From positions 1 to 33,673 of the forward strand of contig NEUZ01000013.1 in assembly GCA_002304435.1 (NCBI GenBank): a stretch of DNA of 33,673 nt, given 5' to 3'. The DNA is from Opitutia bacterium Tous-C8FEB (lineage in GTDB: Bacteria > Verrucomicrobiota > Verrucomicrobiia > Opitutales > Opitutaceae). Shown here piece by piece: positions 8,422 through 15,949 of this stretch (position 1 is the stretch's first letter; each line of letters opens with the position of its first letter). The notes beneath the pieces were generated by a model. That model worked only from the letters and a program-made list of their open reading frames with translations, was not told the origin of the DNA and made no database searches. The translations under genes were made by a program, and so were the position numbers.

Positions 8422-10602
8422 ATGGCCGACGAACCCCGTCCCCGGCCCGAGGGAGCCGACGCCGCGGCGCCGCTCCCCGCCCACATTGGCGGGTCACCGG
8501 GCCGCCGCCGGACGCCGGCCGAGCGGATGCCGGTCTATGCCTTGGTGGGCAATCCGAACTGCGGGAAGACGACCCTGTTCAATGCGCTGACCGGCCTGCG
8601 GCAGAAGGTGGGCAACTATCCGGGCGTGACCGTGGAGAAGAAGGTCGGTGAGACCTATTCCCAGCACGGCCACGCCATCAAGGTGATCGATCTGCCGGGT
8701 GCTTATTCGTTGGCCGCTAGGTCGCCGGACGAGGCCGTGACGCGGGATGTGTTGCTGGGTCGGCGGTCGGACACGCCGCAGCCGGACCGGATCATCTGCG
8801 TGGTGGACGCGTGCAACCTGGAGCGCTGCCTGTACTTCGTGCACCAGATTCTCGATCTGGGCCGGCCGGTAATCGTGGTCCTCAATATGATGGACCTCAC
8901 CGCGCGCTCTGGGCTGGAGGTGCGGGCCGCGGAGCTGGAGGAGGCTTTGGGCGTGCCGGTGATCCCGTGCGCGGCGGTGCAGGGCCGGGGGCTGGTCGAG
9001 TTGAGGTTGGCGATGAGCCGGCACGAGCTGCCTTTGGCGCGGCATTCGTGGACCGTGCCGGCGCCGATCGCCCCGGCGGTGGCAGAGTTGCAGGCCTCGC
9101 TGGTGGCAGCGGATGGGCGGCCGCCGCTGATTGCGCGGGCGGAGGCGTTACTGCTGCTGACCGATCAGGACTCCGTGCGGGTGGCTGGTTCGACCCCGCT
9201 GAGCGCGGCGACTGGAGCGGTACTGGAGAATTGGCGGCGGCGCTGGACGGGCCAGGGGACCGATTGGTCCGCGACCCTGATCAAGGCGCGTTACGAGGCG
9301 ATCCAAGGCCTGTGTCGGGAGGTGATCCGGCGGACGGGGGAGCGCGGGCCGTCGCTGGCGGACCGGGCGGATGCCGTGCTGGTCAATTCCGGCTGGGGCT
9401 GGCTGGCGTTTGGGGCGGTGATGGCGCTGATGTTCTACGCCATCTTCACGTTGGCGGAGCACCCGATGAACCTGATCGACGGGGCGATGGCGGGCCTGGC
9501 GGATCAGGTAAAGGATGCGATGCCGCCGGGCGATCTGCGGGACTTGGTGACCTCCGGGATCATCGGTGGGGCGGGGGGCGTGGTGATCTTCCTGCCGCAG
9601 ATCTTGATCCTGTTTTTCTTCGTCGGGCTGCTGGAGAGCACCGGCTATATGGCGCGGGCGGCGGCGCTGATGGATCGGCCGATGAGCCGGGTGGGGTTGC
9701 ACGGCAAGTCGTTCATTCCGCTGCTCGGTTCGTACGCGTGTGCGATCCCGGGCATTATGGCGACGCGGACCATTGAGAACGCGAAGGACCGGCTCGTGAC
9801 CATTCTGGTGGCGCCGCTGATGAGCTGTTCGGCGCGTTTGCCCGTGTATCTGCTGATGATCGCGACGCTGTTGCCGGGCGACGCGGTGCCGGCCGCGACT
9901 AAGGCCGGATTAATGTTTTTAATGTATGCGCTCGGCACGGCGGGGGCGTTCGGCTTCGCGTGGCTGTTCAAGCGGACCCTCCTGCGGGGCGAGGCGCCGC
10001 TGATGATTATGGAGCTACCGGCGTACCAGCGGCCCCATTTCGGCGAGATCCTGCGGCAAATGCTGGAGCGTGGCTGGCTGTTTATGAAGAACGCGGGGAC
10101 CATCATCCTCGCGATCTCGATCGTGCTGTGGTTCCTCAGCACCTATCCGAAGCATCCCGACCCGGCGGCGTCGGCCGAGGTCCAGATCGCGCACAGTTTC
10201 GCGGGGCAGGCGGGGCGGGTGATCGAACCGTTGATCCAGCCGCTCGGCTTCGATTGGCGGATTGGCATCGGGTTGGTCACCTCCTTTGCGGCCCGTGAGG
10301 TGTTTGTGAGCTCGATGGGCGTCATCTTCGGGGTGGAGGGGGCGGAGGACGACACGGCGCCGTTACGCGATGCCCTGCGAGCGGCGCACTGGCCGGATGG
10401 CGCGCCGCTATTTACCCCACTCGTGTGTCTGGCGCTGATGGTGTACTATGTCTTCGCAATGCAATGTATGAGCACCGTGGCGGTGGTGAAGCGGGAGACC
10501 AACTCGTGGCGTTGGCCGCTGTTCCAGCTGGCCTATATGACCGGCACGGCGTGGATCGTGACCTTTTTGGTGTATCAGGGCGGGCGGCTCCTGGGGTACT
10601 GA
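8422..10602 (+). CDS. feoB: Ferrous iron transporter FeoB
   Basis: FeoB is an inner-membrane ferrous iron transporter with an N-terminal G-protein domain. The product is 726 residues. About 35 residues of low-complexity, charged sequence precede the G domain, longer than in many FeoB proteins. G1 is GNPNCGKT at 43-50, followed by the switch region GNYPGVTVEKKVG at about 64-76, G3 DLPG at 90-93 and G4 NMMD at 155-158. The membrane domain contains two Gate (nucleoside-recognition-like) repeats, including FLPQILILFFFVGLLESTGYMARAA and the conserved SFIPLLGSYACAIPGIMATR, and the motif SCSARLPVYLL. A C-terminal helix ends the protein. It is followed after 4 nt by a Cys-rich small gene. Confidence 0.97.
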   Translation: MADEPRPRPEGADAAAPLPAHIGGSPGRRRTPAERMPVYALVGNPNCGKTTLFNALTGLRQKVGNYPGVTVEKKVGETYSQHGHAIKVIDLPGAYSLAARSPDEAVTRDVLLGRRSDTPQPDRIICVVDACNLERCLYFVHQILDLGRPVIVVLNMMDLTARSGLEVRAAELEEALGVPVIPCAAVQGRGLVELRLAMSRHELPLARHSWTVPAPIAPAVAELQASLVAADGRPPLIARAEALLLLTDQDSVRVAGSTPLSAATGAVLENWRRRWTGQGTDWSATLIKARYEAIQGLCREVIRRTGERGPSLADRADAVLVNSGWGWLAFGAVMALMFYAIFTLAEHPMNLIDGAMAGLADQVKDAMPPGDLRDLVTSGIIGGAGGVVIFLPQILILFFFVGLLESTGYMARAAALMDRPMSRVGLHGKSFIPLLGSYACAIPGIMATRTIENAKDRLVTILVAPLMSCSARLPVYLLMIATLLPGDAVPAATKAGLMFLMYALGTAGAFGFAWLFKRTLLRGEAPLMIMELPAYQRPHFGEILRQMLERGWLFMKNAGTIILAISIVLWFLSTYPKHPDPAASAEVQIAHSFAGQAGRVIEPLIQPLGFDWRIGIGLVTSFAAREVFVSSMGVIFGVEGAEDDTAPLRDALRAAHWPDGAPLFTPLVCLALMVYYVFAMQCMSTVAVVKRETNSWRWPLFQLAYMTGTAWIVTFLVYQGGRLLGY

Positions 10603-10606
10603 GCCG

Positions 10607-10774
10607 ATGAACGCGGACCTCCAAGCGAAGCTGGCGCTAGCGATCGTCGCGGGGGCGGTCGCGGGTTTGTTGGTGGCGTGGTGGCGGCGCCGGCAGCGGC
10701 CCGCGGGCTGTGGCGGTGATTGTGGGTGCGCGGCTAAGCCGGCCAAGGTCGGTGGCCCGCGCGGGCGGCGCTAA
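10607..10774 (+). CDS. FeoB-associated Cys-rich small membrane protein
   Basis: This 55-codon gene was found by reading past feoB: the TGA of feoB is at 10600-10602 and an ATG follows at 10607. The product has one hydrophobic segment (about residues 8-26, LALAIVAGAVAGLLVAWW including flanks), then a basic stretch RRRQR and a cysteine cluster CGGDCGC (Cys35, Cys39, Cys41), then a basic tail. That is the architecture of the FeoB-associated Cys-rich membrane protein family, found directly behind feoB in many bacteria, where it takes the place of feoC. Its exact role is not settled; metal or redox sensing or a structural role in the Feo complex is proposed. Position and the motif make this a confident call despite the small size. 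Confidence 0.82.
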   Translation: MNADLQAKLALAIVAGAVAGLLVAWWRRRQRPAGCGGDCGCAAKPAKVGGPRGRR

Positions 10775-10817
10775 ACTGGTCGGAGAAGGGCGCGCGGGAC
10801 TCCCGCCGCCATTGCCT

Positions 10818-10837
10818 TTGCGCGGACGGCCGCGCAA
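10818..10837 (+). other. Perfect 8-bp tetraloop hairpin before the TIM-barrel gene
   Basis: TTGCGCGG (10818-10825) and CCGCGCAA (10830-10837) flank a 4-nt loop ACGG. The hairpin ends 12 nt before ATG 10850, where a Shine-Dalgarno would normally lie, and the spacer is CCTCCGCGCCCG. It could be a feo-operon end structure without a T-tract or a leader hairpin of the next gene. Confidence 0.5.
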
Positions 10838-10849
10838 CCTCCGCGCCCG

Positions 10850-11845
10850 ATGCACCCCTCCGTCCCCGCCCCCGAGTCCCGCCGCCACTTTGTCTCCCGG
10901 CTCGCCGCCGTCGGCGCCGTGTTGCCCCTCGCGCCGCTGGTCGCGGCCGAGGGCCGGAAGAAGGAGCCGGCCGCGCCGCTGCCGGCGTGGCAGGGCGGGA
11001 AGACCCAGCTGCACGTGTTCTCGAAGCCGTTGCATTGGCTGTCGTGGGCGGACACCGCGGCGATGGTGAAGGCTGCGGGTGGGGACGGCGTGGATTTCAC
11101 GGTGCGGAATGCGCAGGGCCACGTGTTGCCGGAGAAGGTAACGGAGGATCTGCCGCGCGCGGTCGACGCGTGCCGGGCGGCTGGGCTGAAGGTCGAGATG
11201 ATTACGACCGAGATCCAGGGCCTGCAGACGCCGCACGCCGAGAAGCTCCTGCGCGCCGCGGCCAAGGTGGGCGTGAAGTACTATCGCCTAGGCTTCTTCA
11301 ACTATGACTTCCGCAAGGGCGTGAAGGGGAGCCTCGACGCGCTTCGGCCGCAACTGCGGGAACTGGCGGCGTTGAACCAGAGCCTCGGCCTGCACGGAGC
11401 GATTCAGAACCACGCCGGCCCGCGCGTCGGCGGCCCGATGTGGGACCTCTATGAGTTGCTGAAGGATATCGATCCCCGCTGGCTGGGGGTGCAGTTCGAC
11501 ATTCGCCACGCGGTGGCCGAGGCGGGCCAGTCGTGGCCGATCACCCTCCGGTTGCTCGCGCCGTGGATCCGCTGCACTGACATTAAGGATTTCCGCTGGG
11601 AGCAGGGTCCGGGTAAGGCGGCGATCGAGAACGTCCCGCTCGGTCAAGGGATCGTCCCGTACGCCGCCTACCTGCGGCTGGTGCGTGAGCTGCAGTTGGC
11701 GGGTCCGATGTCGCTGCACCTCGAGTATCCGCCGTTTGAGCGCGCCCCGCTTTCCGAGGCGGACAAGCGGCAGCAGTTCCCCGCGCTAATGCGGAAGGAT
11801 ATCGACACGCTGAAGGGCTGGATGGCGCAGGCGGGAGTCAGCTGA
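10850..11845 (+). CDS. Tat-exported sugar phosphate isomerase/epimerase-like TIM-barrel protein
   Basis: The 331-residue product begins with a twin-arginine signal: SRRHFVSR at residues 10-17 followed by a hydrophobic stretch (LAAVGAVLPLAPLVAA). It should thus be exported folded to the periplasm. The rest fits the xylose-isomerase-like / AP endonuclease 2 TIM barrel: GDGVDFTV early, then KVEMITTEI, KYYRLGFFNYDF, GLHGAIQNHAG with a probable metal-ligand region, GVQFDIRHAVAE, and IKDFRW plus LHLEYPP near the C-terminus, the positions where Asp, His and Glu ligands usually sit. Exported members of this family are frequent in Planctomycetota and Verrucomicrobiota and usually act on unusual or oxidised sugars; the substrate here is unknown. 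It overlaps the next gene by one base (TGATG), indicating translational coupling to the enolase-superfamily enzyme. Confidence 0.85.
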   Translation: MHPSVPAPESRRHFVSRLAAVGAVLPLAPLVAAEGRKKEPAAPLPAWQGGKTQLHVFSKPLHWLSWADTAAMVKAAGGDGVDFTVRNAQGHVLPEKVTEDLPRAVDACRAAGLKVEMITTEIQGLQTPHAEKLLRAAAKVGVKYYRLGFFNYDFRKGVKGSLDALRPQLRELAALNQSLGLHGAIQNHAGPRVGGPMWDLYELLKDIDPRWLGVQFDIRHAVAEAGQSWPITLRLLAPWIRCTDIKDFRWEQGPGKAAIENVPLGQGIVPYAAYLRLVRELQLAGPMSLHLEYPPFERAPLSEADKRQQFPALMRKDIDTLKGWMAQAGVS

Positions 11846-13146
11846 TGAGCGCTCCCGGCCCCATCACCATTGCCCGCGTCGGCGCCAACTTCGAGCGCGA
11901 GCCGCTCGTGCGGCCGTTTGGCTTCAAGGGTGGTTATCAATCCGAGATCTGGCAGAGCGCGACCCTGCTCGAGGGCGCCTCGGGCCGGCGTGGCCTTGGC
12001 CTGTGCACCCAGGGCGTGCTGTGGAGTGACGCGCGGGTGTTCGCGGCGCATTCCGAGAGTGGCGGCAACGCTCTGATGTACGCGGTGACCGAGTGGGCGG
12101 TGCAGCGCCTGAAGGGCGTGCGCTTCACCGATCCGATGGCGCTCCTGGAGGAGCTGCGGCACGAGGTGCACGCGCACGCGCGGGTCCTTACCGGCCAGCG
12201 GGACTTGCGGGAGACCTTCACCCTGAACGCGCTCGTGGGGGTCGATCTCGCGGTGTGGCTGCTGTACGCGGCGGAGCGGGGCATCACCTCGTTCGACGAC
12301 CTCATCCCGGCCGCCTACCGTCCGGCGCTAGCCTCGCGCCACCGCCGCGTGGCGAGCATTCCGCTGATGGCGTACGCGGTCCCGATTGAGGAAATCCGCG
12401 GTGCCGTGGAGCAGGGCTACTTCTTCCTCAAGGTGAAGCTGGGCCAGCCAGGCACGCAGGAGGAGATGCTGGCGAAGGATATGGCGCGGATCTCGGCGAT
12501 CCACGCGGCCATCGGCGGCGCGCGGACCCCGCACACGGCCGACGGGCGCCTGCCGTACTACTTCGACGCCAACGGCCGGTACGAGAGCAAGGAGACCCTG
12601 TTGCGCCTGCTCGACCACGCGCGGGCCATCGGCGCCTTCGATCAGATCGCGCTCGTGGAGGAGCCGTTTCCGGAGGAGCTCGAGGTGGACGTAAGCGATG
12701 TGCCCGTGCGGCTCGCGGCCGACGAGAGTGCGCACACCGACGCGGACGCGCTGAAGCGCATCCAGATGGGTTACCGGGCCATCGCGCTGAAGCCGATCGC
12801 CAAGACCTTGTCGATGTCCCTGCGGATCGCGCAACTGGCGCACGAGCGGGGTGTGCCGTGCTTCTGCGCGGACCTCACCGTGAGCCCGCGGCTCGTCGAG
12901 TGGAACAAGAACGTGGCTGCGCGCCTCGCGCCTTTCCCGGGCCTCGGTGGGCTCGGCCTGCTCGAGACCAACGGCCACCAGAACTACCGGAACTGGGAGG
13001 CGATGCGCGCGCACCACCCGGCGCCGGACGCCTCGTGGGCCCGGACCCGCGCGGGGGTGTTCGAGCTGGACGATAGTTACTACGCGGGGAGCGGCGGGGT
13101 CTTTACGCCCGACGCCCATCACGCGGGGCTGTTTCCGCCCGCCTGA
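11845..13146 (+). CDS. Enolase-superfamily (mandelate racemase/muconate lactonizing-like) enzyme 1
   Basis: Enolase-superfamily enzymes abstract a proton alpha to a carboxylate using a Mg-stabilised enolate, commonly as acid-sugar dehydratases, racemases or cycloisomerases. This 433-residue protein has the capping domain (about 1-170) and a barrel with FLKVKLG (KxK pair at about 196-198), the metal-ligand Asp in YYFDANGRY (about 241), a Glu in LVEEPFPEE (about 272) and the DES of LAADESA (about 293-295), then a Lys in IALKPIAK (about 316). So the three carboxylate metal ligands and lysine acid/base residues all seem present, and an active enzyme is expected. No signal peptide is seen, so it is cytosolic. 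The start overlaps the preceding stop. The specific reaction cannot be read from the sequence. Confidence 0.83.
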   Translation: MSAPGPITIARVGANFEREPLVRPFGFKGGYQSEIWQSATLLEGASGRRGLGLCTQGVLWSDARVFAAHSESGGNALMYAVTEWAVQRLKGVRFTDPMALLEELRHEVHAHARVLTGQRDLRETFTLNALVGVDLAVWLLYAAERGITSFDDLIPAAYRPALASRHRRVASIPLMAYAVPIEEIRGAVEQGYFFLKVKLGQPGTQEEMLAKDMARISAIHAAIGGARTPHTADGRLPYYFDANGRYESKETLLRLLDHARAIGAFDQIALVEEPFPEELEVDVSDVPVRLAADESAHTDADALKRIQMGYRAIALKPIAKTLSMSLRIAQLAHERGVPCFCADLTVSPRLVEWNKNVAARLAPFPGLGGLGLLETNGHQNYRNWEAMRAHHPAPDASWARTRAGVFELDDSYYAGSGGVFTPDAHHAGLFPPA

Positions 13147-13159
13147 GCCTCGCTGCCCG

Positions 13160-14575
13160 ATGATCCGCCTTGTCGCCGCCGTCCTGCACCGGTTGGAGCT
13201 CCGCGCGCGGATGCCGTTCCGCTACGGCATCGCGACGATGACGGATGTGCCGCAGGTGATCGCGCGGCTCACCTTCGAGTTGCCGGGCGGCCGCGAGTGG
13301 GGCCTGGCGGCGGATCTCCTGCCGCCCAAGTGGTTCACGAAGGATCCCCAGCAGCCGCTGGACGAGGAGGTCGCGGCGATGCTGGGCGTGATCCGCGGGG
13401 CGATTCGCCGCGCGGCGGACGTACGGGCTGCGACGCCGTTCGCCTTTTGGCGCGAGGTGCACACGGCGCAGGGCGCGTGGGCGGAGGAGGCCGGGTGCCC
13501 GCCGCTGCTGGCGCATTTCGGCACGTCGTTCGTCGAGCGGGCCCTCCTGCACGCCGTGTGCCGCGCGAATCGAACGAACCTTTCGGCGGCGCTGCGCGGG
13601 GACCTCTTCGGCCTCGACTTGGCGGCGCTGGACCCGGAGCTGGCGGGGCTGCGACCGGCGGACTTCCTGCCGGCGCGACCGCCGGAACGGATTCATTCGC
13701 GGCACACGGTGGGTCTAGCGGACCCGATCACCCCGGCGGATGTGCCGGCGGGCGAACGGCTGACGGATGGATTGCCCCAGACCTTGGAGGAGGTGGTGGC
13801 GTTCTACGGCCAGCGTCATTTCAAGCTGAAGGTTAACGGCGATGCGGCGCGCGACCGCGAGCGGCTCGCGCGGATGGCCCGCGTGTTGGCGACGGTGCCG
13901 GGAGGGGCGGCGTTTTCCCTCGATGGCAACGAGAGTTTCCGGGAGGTCGCCGCGTTCCGGGATTACTTCGGAGAACTGCGGGCCGACCCGGCGCTCGCCC
14001 CGCTTTGGCCGCAGCTCCTGTACGTGGAGCAGCCGTGGCACCGTGACGTTGCGCTGAGCCCGGCGCTGGGGGCCTTGGCGCGCGACTGGCCGGAGCGGCC
14101 GCCGATCATCATCGACGAGAGTGATGCGGGCCTGGACGACCTGCGGGTAGCGCTGCGGCTGGGTTACGCGGGCACCAGCCACAAGAACTGCAAGGGGGTC
14201 TTTAAGAGTGTGGTGCACGCGGGTCGGTTGGCGCGGCGGCGTGCGGCGGGGCTGCCGGCGGTGCACAGCGGGGAGGATTTGGGCAGCGTGGGGCCGATCT
14301 CCCCGCTGCAGGATCTCGCGGCGCAGGCGGCGCTCGGGATCACGAGCGTGGAGCGCAACGGGCACCATTACTTTACGGGTTTGCGGCAGTTTCCGGCGGC
14401 GCTGCAGGAGCACGCGCGGCGGCACCATTCGGACTTGTACGTGCCGATGGACGATGGCGTGCCGCGGCTCGACCTGCGCGGCGGTGAGCTTCGGGTGGGT
14501 TCGCTTAATGCGGCCCCGTTCGGCGTACCCGGGGAGCCGGACCTGCCGGCGATCCCGGCCGAGACGGTGGTCTGA
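13160..14575 (+). CDS. Enolase-superfamily (mandelate racemase-like) enzyme 2
   Basis: This second enolase-superfamily protein has 471 residues from ATG 13160, 13 nt after the previous stop; the open frame upstream lies inside the preceding gene. Motifs are HFKLKVNGD (KxK at about 222-224), metal-ligand Asp in FSLDGNESF (about 255), Glu in YVEQPWH (about 290), DES in IIIDESD (about 319-321), and a Lys-containing turn GTSHKNCKG (about 338-346). A His follows in PAVHSGEDLGS. It differs strongly from its neighbour (longer cap, different active-site contexts), so it is not a recent duplicate. The two probably act on successive or alternative acid-sugar intermediates. It is presumably cytosolic, and its substrate is unknown. 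Confidence 0.8.
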   Translation: MIRLVAAVLHRLELRARMPFRYGIATMTDVPQVIARLTFELPGGREWGLAADLLPPKWFTKDPQQPLDEEVAAMLGVIRGAIRRAADVRAATPFAFWREVHTAQGAWAEEAGCPPLLAHFGTSFVERALLHAVCRANRTNLSAALRGDLFGLDLAALDPELAGLRPADFLPARPPERIHSRHTVGLADPITPADVPAGERLTDGLPQTLEEVVAFYGQRHFKLKVNGDAARDRERLARMARVLATVPGGAAFSLDGNESFREVAAFRDYFGELRADPALAPLWPQLLYVEQPWHRDVALSPALGALARDWPERPPIIIDESDAGLDDLRVALRLGYAGTSHKNCKGVFKSVVHAGRLARRRAAGLPAVHSGEDLGSVGPISPLQDLAAQAALGITSVERNGHHYFTGLRQFPAALQEHARRHHSDLYVPMDDGVPRLDLRGGELRVGSLNAAPFGVPGEPDLPAIPAETVV

Positions 14576-14590
14576 GGTCGCCGCGGCCTT

Positions 14591-14611
14591 GCGCGCGGCG
14601 GCGCGGCGCGC
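14591..14611 (+). other. GC-only inverted repeat before the SGNH hydrolase gene
   Basis: GCGCGC (14591-14596) and GCGCGC (14606-14611) flank a 9-nt loop and end 11 nt before ATG 14623. The arms are alternating G/C and self-complementary, so this is weak evidence taken alone. It is listed because its position matches hairpins before other exported-protein genes here. Confidence 0.2.
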
Positions 14612-14622
14612 CATCGAGGCTG

Positions 14623-15882
14623 ATGCCCCGCGTGTTCCCCCGCCGCTTCCGGCTGCCCAGTCTCGTGGCGGCTTGCCTCGCCGCTCTGTTCCTCGCACCC
14701 GCTGCTGCGGCTGCCGCCGCGGAATCTGCCCGCCCCGCGGGTTATGATCCGGCGCGACTGCCGGGTGCGACCGACTACTTCACGTTGCGGGCTGGTCTGG
14801 ACCACGCGCGGGCGCGATTCGCGGCGGGTGGCCCCGCGCGCGTCGCGTTCCTTGGCGGCTCGATCACCGCGATGAGCGGGTGGCGCGAGCGGGTGATGGC
14901 CGACCTGCGGCGGCGCTTCCCGCGGACCGAGTTCGACTTCATCGGGGCCGGCATCGGCTCCCTCGGCTCCGTGCCGCACGCCTTCCGGTTCAGCCGCGAT
15001 GTGCTGGCGCGGGGCGAGGTGGACCTGCTGTTCGTGGAGGCAGCGGTCAATGATGCGAGTAACATCCCCGACCAGCCCGCGCGGATGCTCCGCGGGATGG
15101 AGGGCGTGGTGCGGCAGGCGCGGCTGGCGAATCCGCGGATGGGCATCATCCACCTGCACTTCGCGATGCCGGAGCACCTCGAGGCTTATCGCGCGGGACA
15201 GGTGCCCGAGGTGATCCGCCAGCACGAGCGCGTCGCGGCGGCCTACGGTAATCCTTCGCTCGACCTCGCGCGCGAATTGACCGAACGGATCGCGGCGGGG
15301 CAGTTCTCTTGGGAAAAGGATATCCGCAACCTGCACCCCTCGCCCTTTGGGCACGAGGTGTACGCAGCGGCGATCGGCCGGTTGCTGGACGCGGCTTGGG
15401 CGGAGGTGCGGGAGCCGGGCCCGGTGCGGCCGCTGCCCGCGGCGCCGCTGGACCCGGGGAGCTACTTCCGCGGGCGCCTCGTCGATCCGGCGACCGCGCG
15501 GGTAGTCCGCGGCTTCACCCTCGATCCCGCGTGGCGGCCCGCCGACGGCAAGCCGGGCCGAGCCGGGTTTATGTCCGTGCCGGCGCTGGTGGGCACCGGC
15601 GCGGGGGCGGAACTCGAATTTGCGTTCACGGGCACTGCGGCGGGCCTCTTTCTGACTGCGGGGCCGGACACTGCGCGCCTTGAGGTGAGTATCGACGGTG
15701 GACCCTTTAAGGCGGTCGACTCCTGGACGCGCTGGAGCGCCTCCCTGCACCTGCCGTGGGCGCTGATGCTGGCGGACGGCCTTCCGTCCGGCCCGCACCA
15801 GTGCCGGGTGCGGCTTGCGGCGCGCTTGGCGGGAGAACCGGGCGGCGAGGCGCTCCGCGTGTTCCACCTGCTGGTGAACTGA
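14623..15882 (+). CDS. Exported SGNH/GDSL-type hydrolase
   Basis: The 419-residue product starts with a Sec signal peptide (basic MPRVFPRRFR, hydrophobic core, Ala-rich cleavage region near residues 28-34). Block I of the SGNH fold is VAFLGGSITAMSGW, with the predicted nucleophile Ser80 in the GGSIT variant of GDS. Block II Gly lies in GAGIGSLGS (about 108-116), block III Asn in VEAAVNDAS (Asn143), and block V His in NLHPSPFGHEVYA (His238). The Asp normally three residues before that His is not there (Arg); Asp233 five residues before may substitute. A C-terminal beta-rich domain (about 265-419) follows. Family members deacylate glycans or act as lipases; with the sugar-acid genes around it, a carbohydrate esterase is the likelier role (inference). 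The gene lies 47 nt after the second enolase-superfamily gene. Confidence 0.82.
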   Translation: MPRVFPRRFRLPSLVAACLAALFLAPAAAAAAAESARPAGYDPARLPGATDYFTLRAGLDHARARFAAGGPARVAFLGGSITAMSGWRERVMADLRRRFPRTEFDFIGAGIGSLGSVPHAFRFSRDVLARGEVDLLFVEAAVNDASNIPDQPARMLRGMEGVVRQARLANPRMGIIHLHFAMPEHLEAYRAGQVPEVIRQHERVAAAYGNPSLDLARELTERIAAGQFSWEKDIRNLHPSPFGHEVYAAAIGRLLDAAWAEVREPGPVRPLPAAPLDPGSYFRGRLVDPATARVVRGFTLDPAWRPADGKPGRAGFMSVPALVGTGAGAELEFAFTGTAAGLFLTAGPDTARLEVSIDGGPFKAVDSWTRWSASLHLPWALMLADGLPSGPHQCRVRLAARLAGEPGGEALRVFHLLVN

Positions 15883-15901
15883 TTCTGGCTGGTTGCCCAC
15901 C

Positions 15902-15937
15902 CGCGATCCCGCCCGGCGGCTGGAAACCGGGATTGCG
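15902..15937 (+). other. 10-bp hairpin before the PQQ dehydrogenase gene
   Basis: CGCGATCCCG (15902-15911) pairs with CGGGATTGCG (15928-15937) over ten positions, one of them G-U, with a 16-nt loop. It ends 12 nt before ATG 15950, and the spacer CCCCGCGCGCCG resembles the one before the gene at 10850. No T-tract follows. Confidence 0.5.
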
Positions 15938-15949
15938 CCCCGCGCGCCG

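Noticed and set aside
11845-14575. Recent tandem duplication of enolase-superfamily genes
   Set aside because: The two proteins differ in length, cap domain and every active-site context, so this is not a recent duplication.
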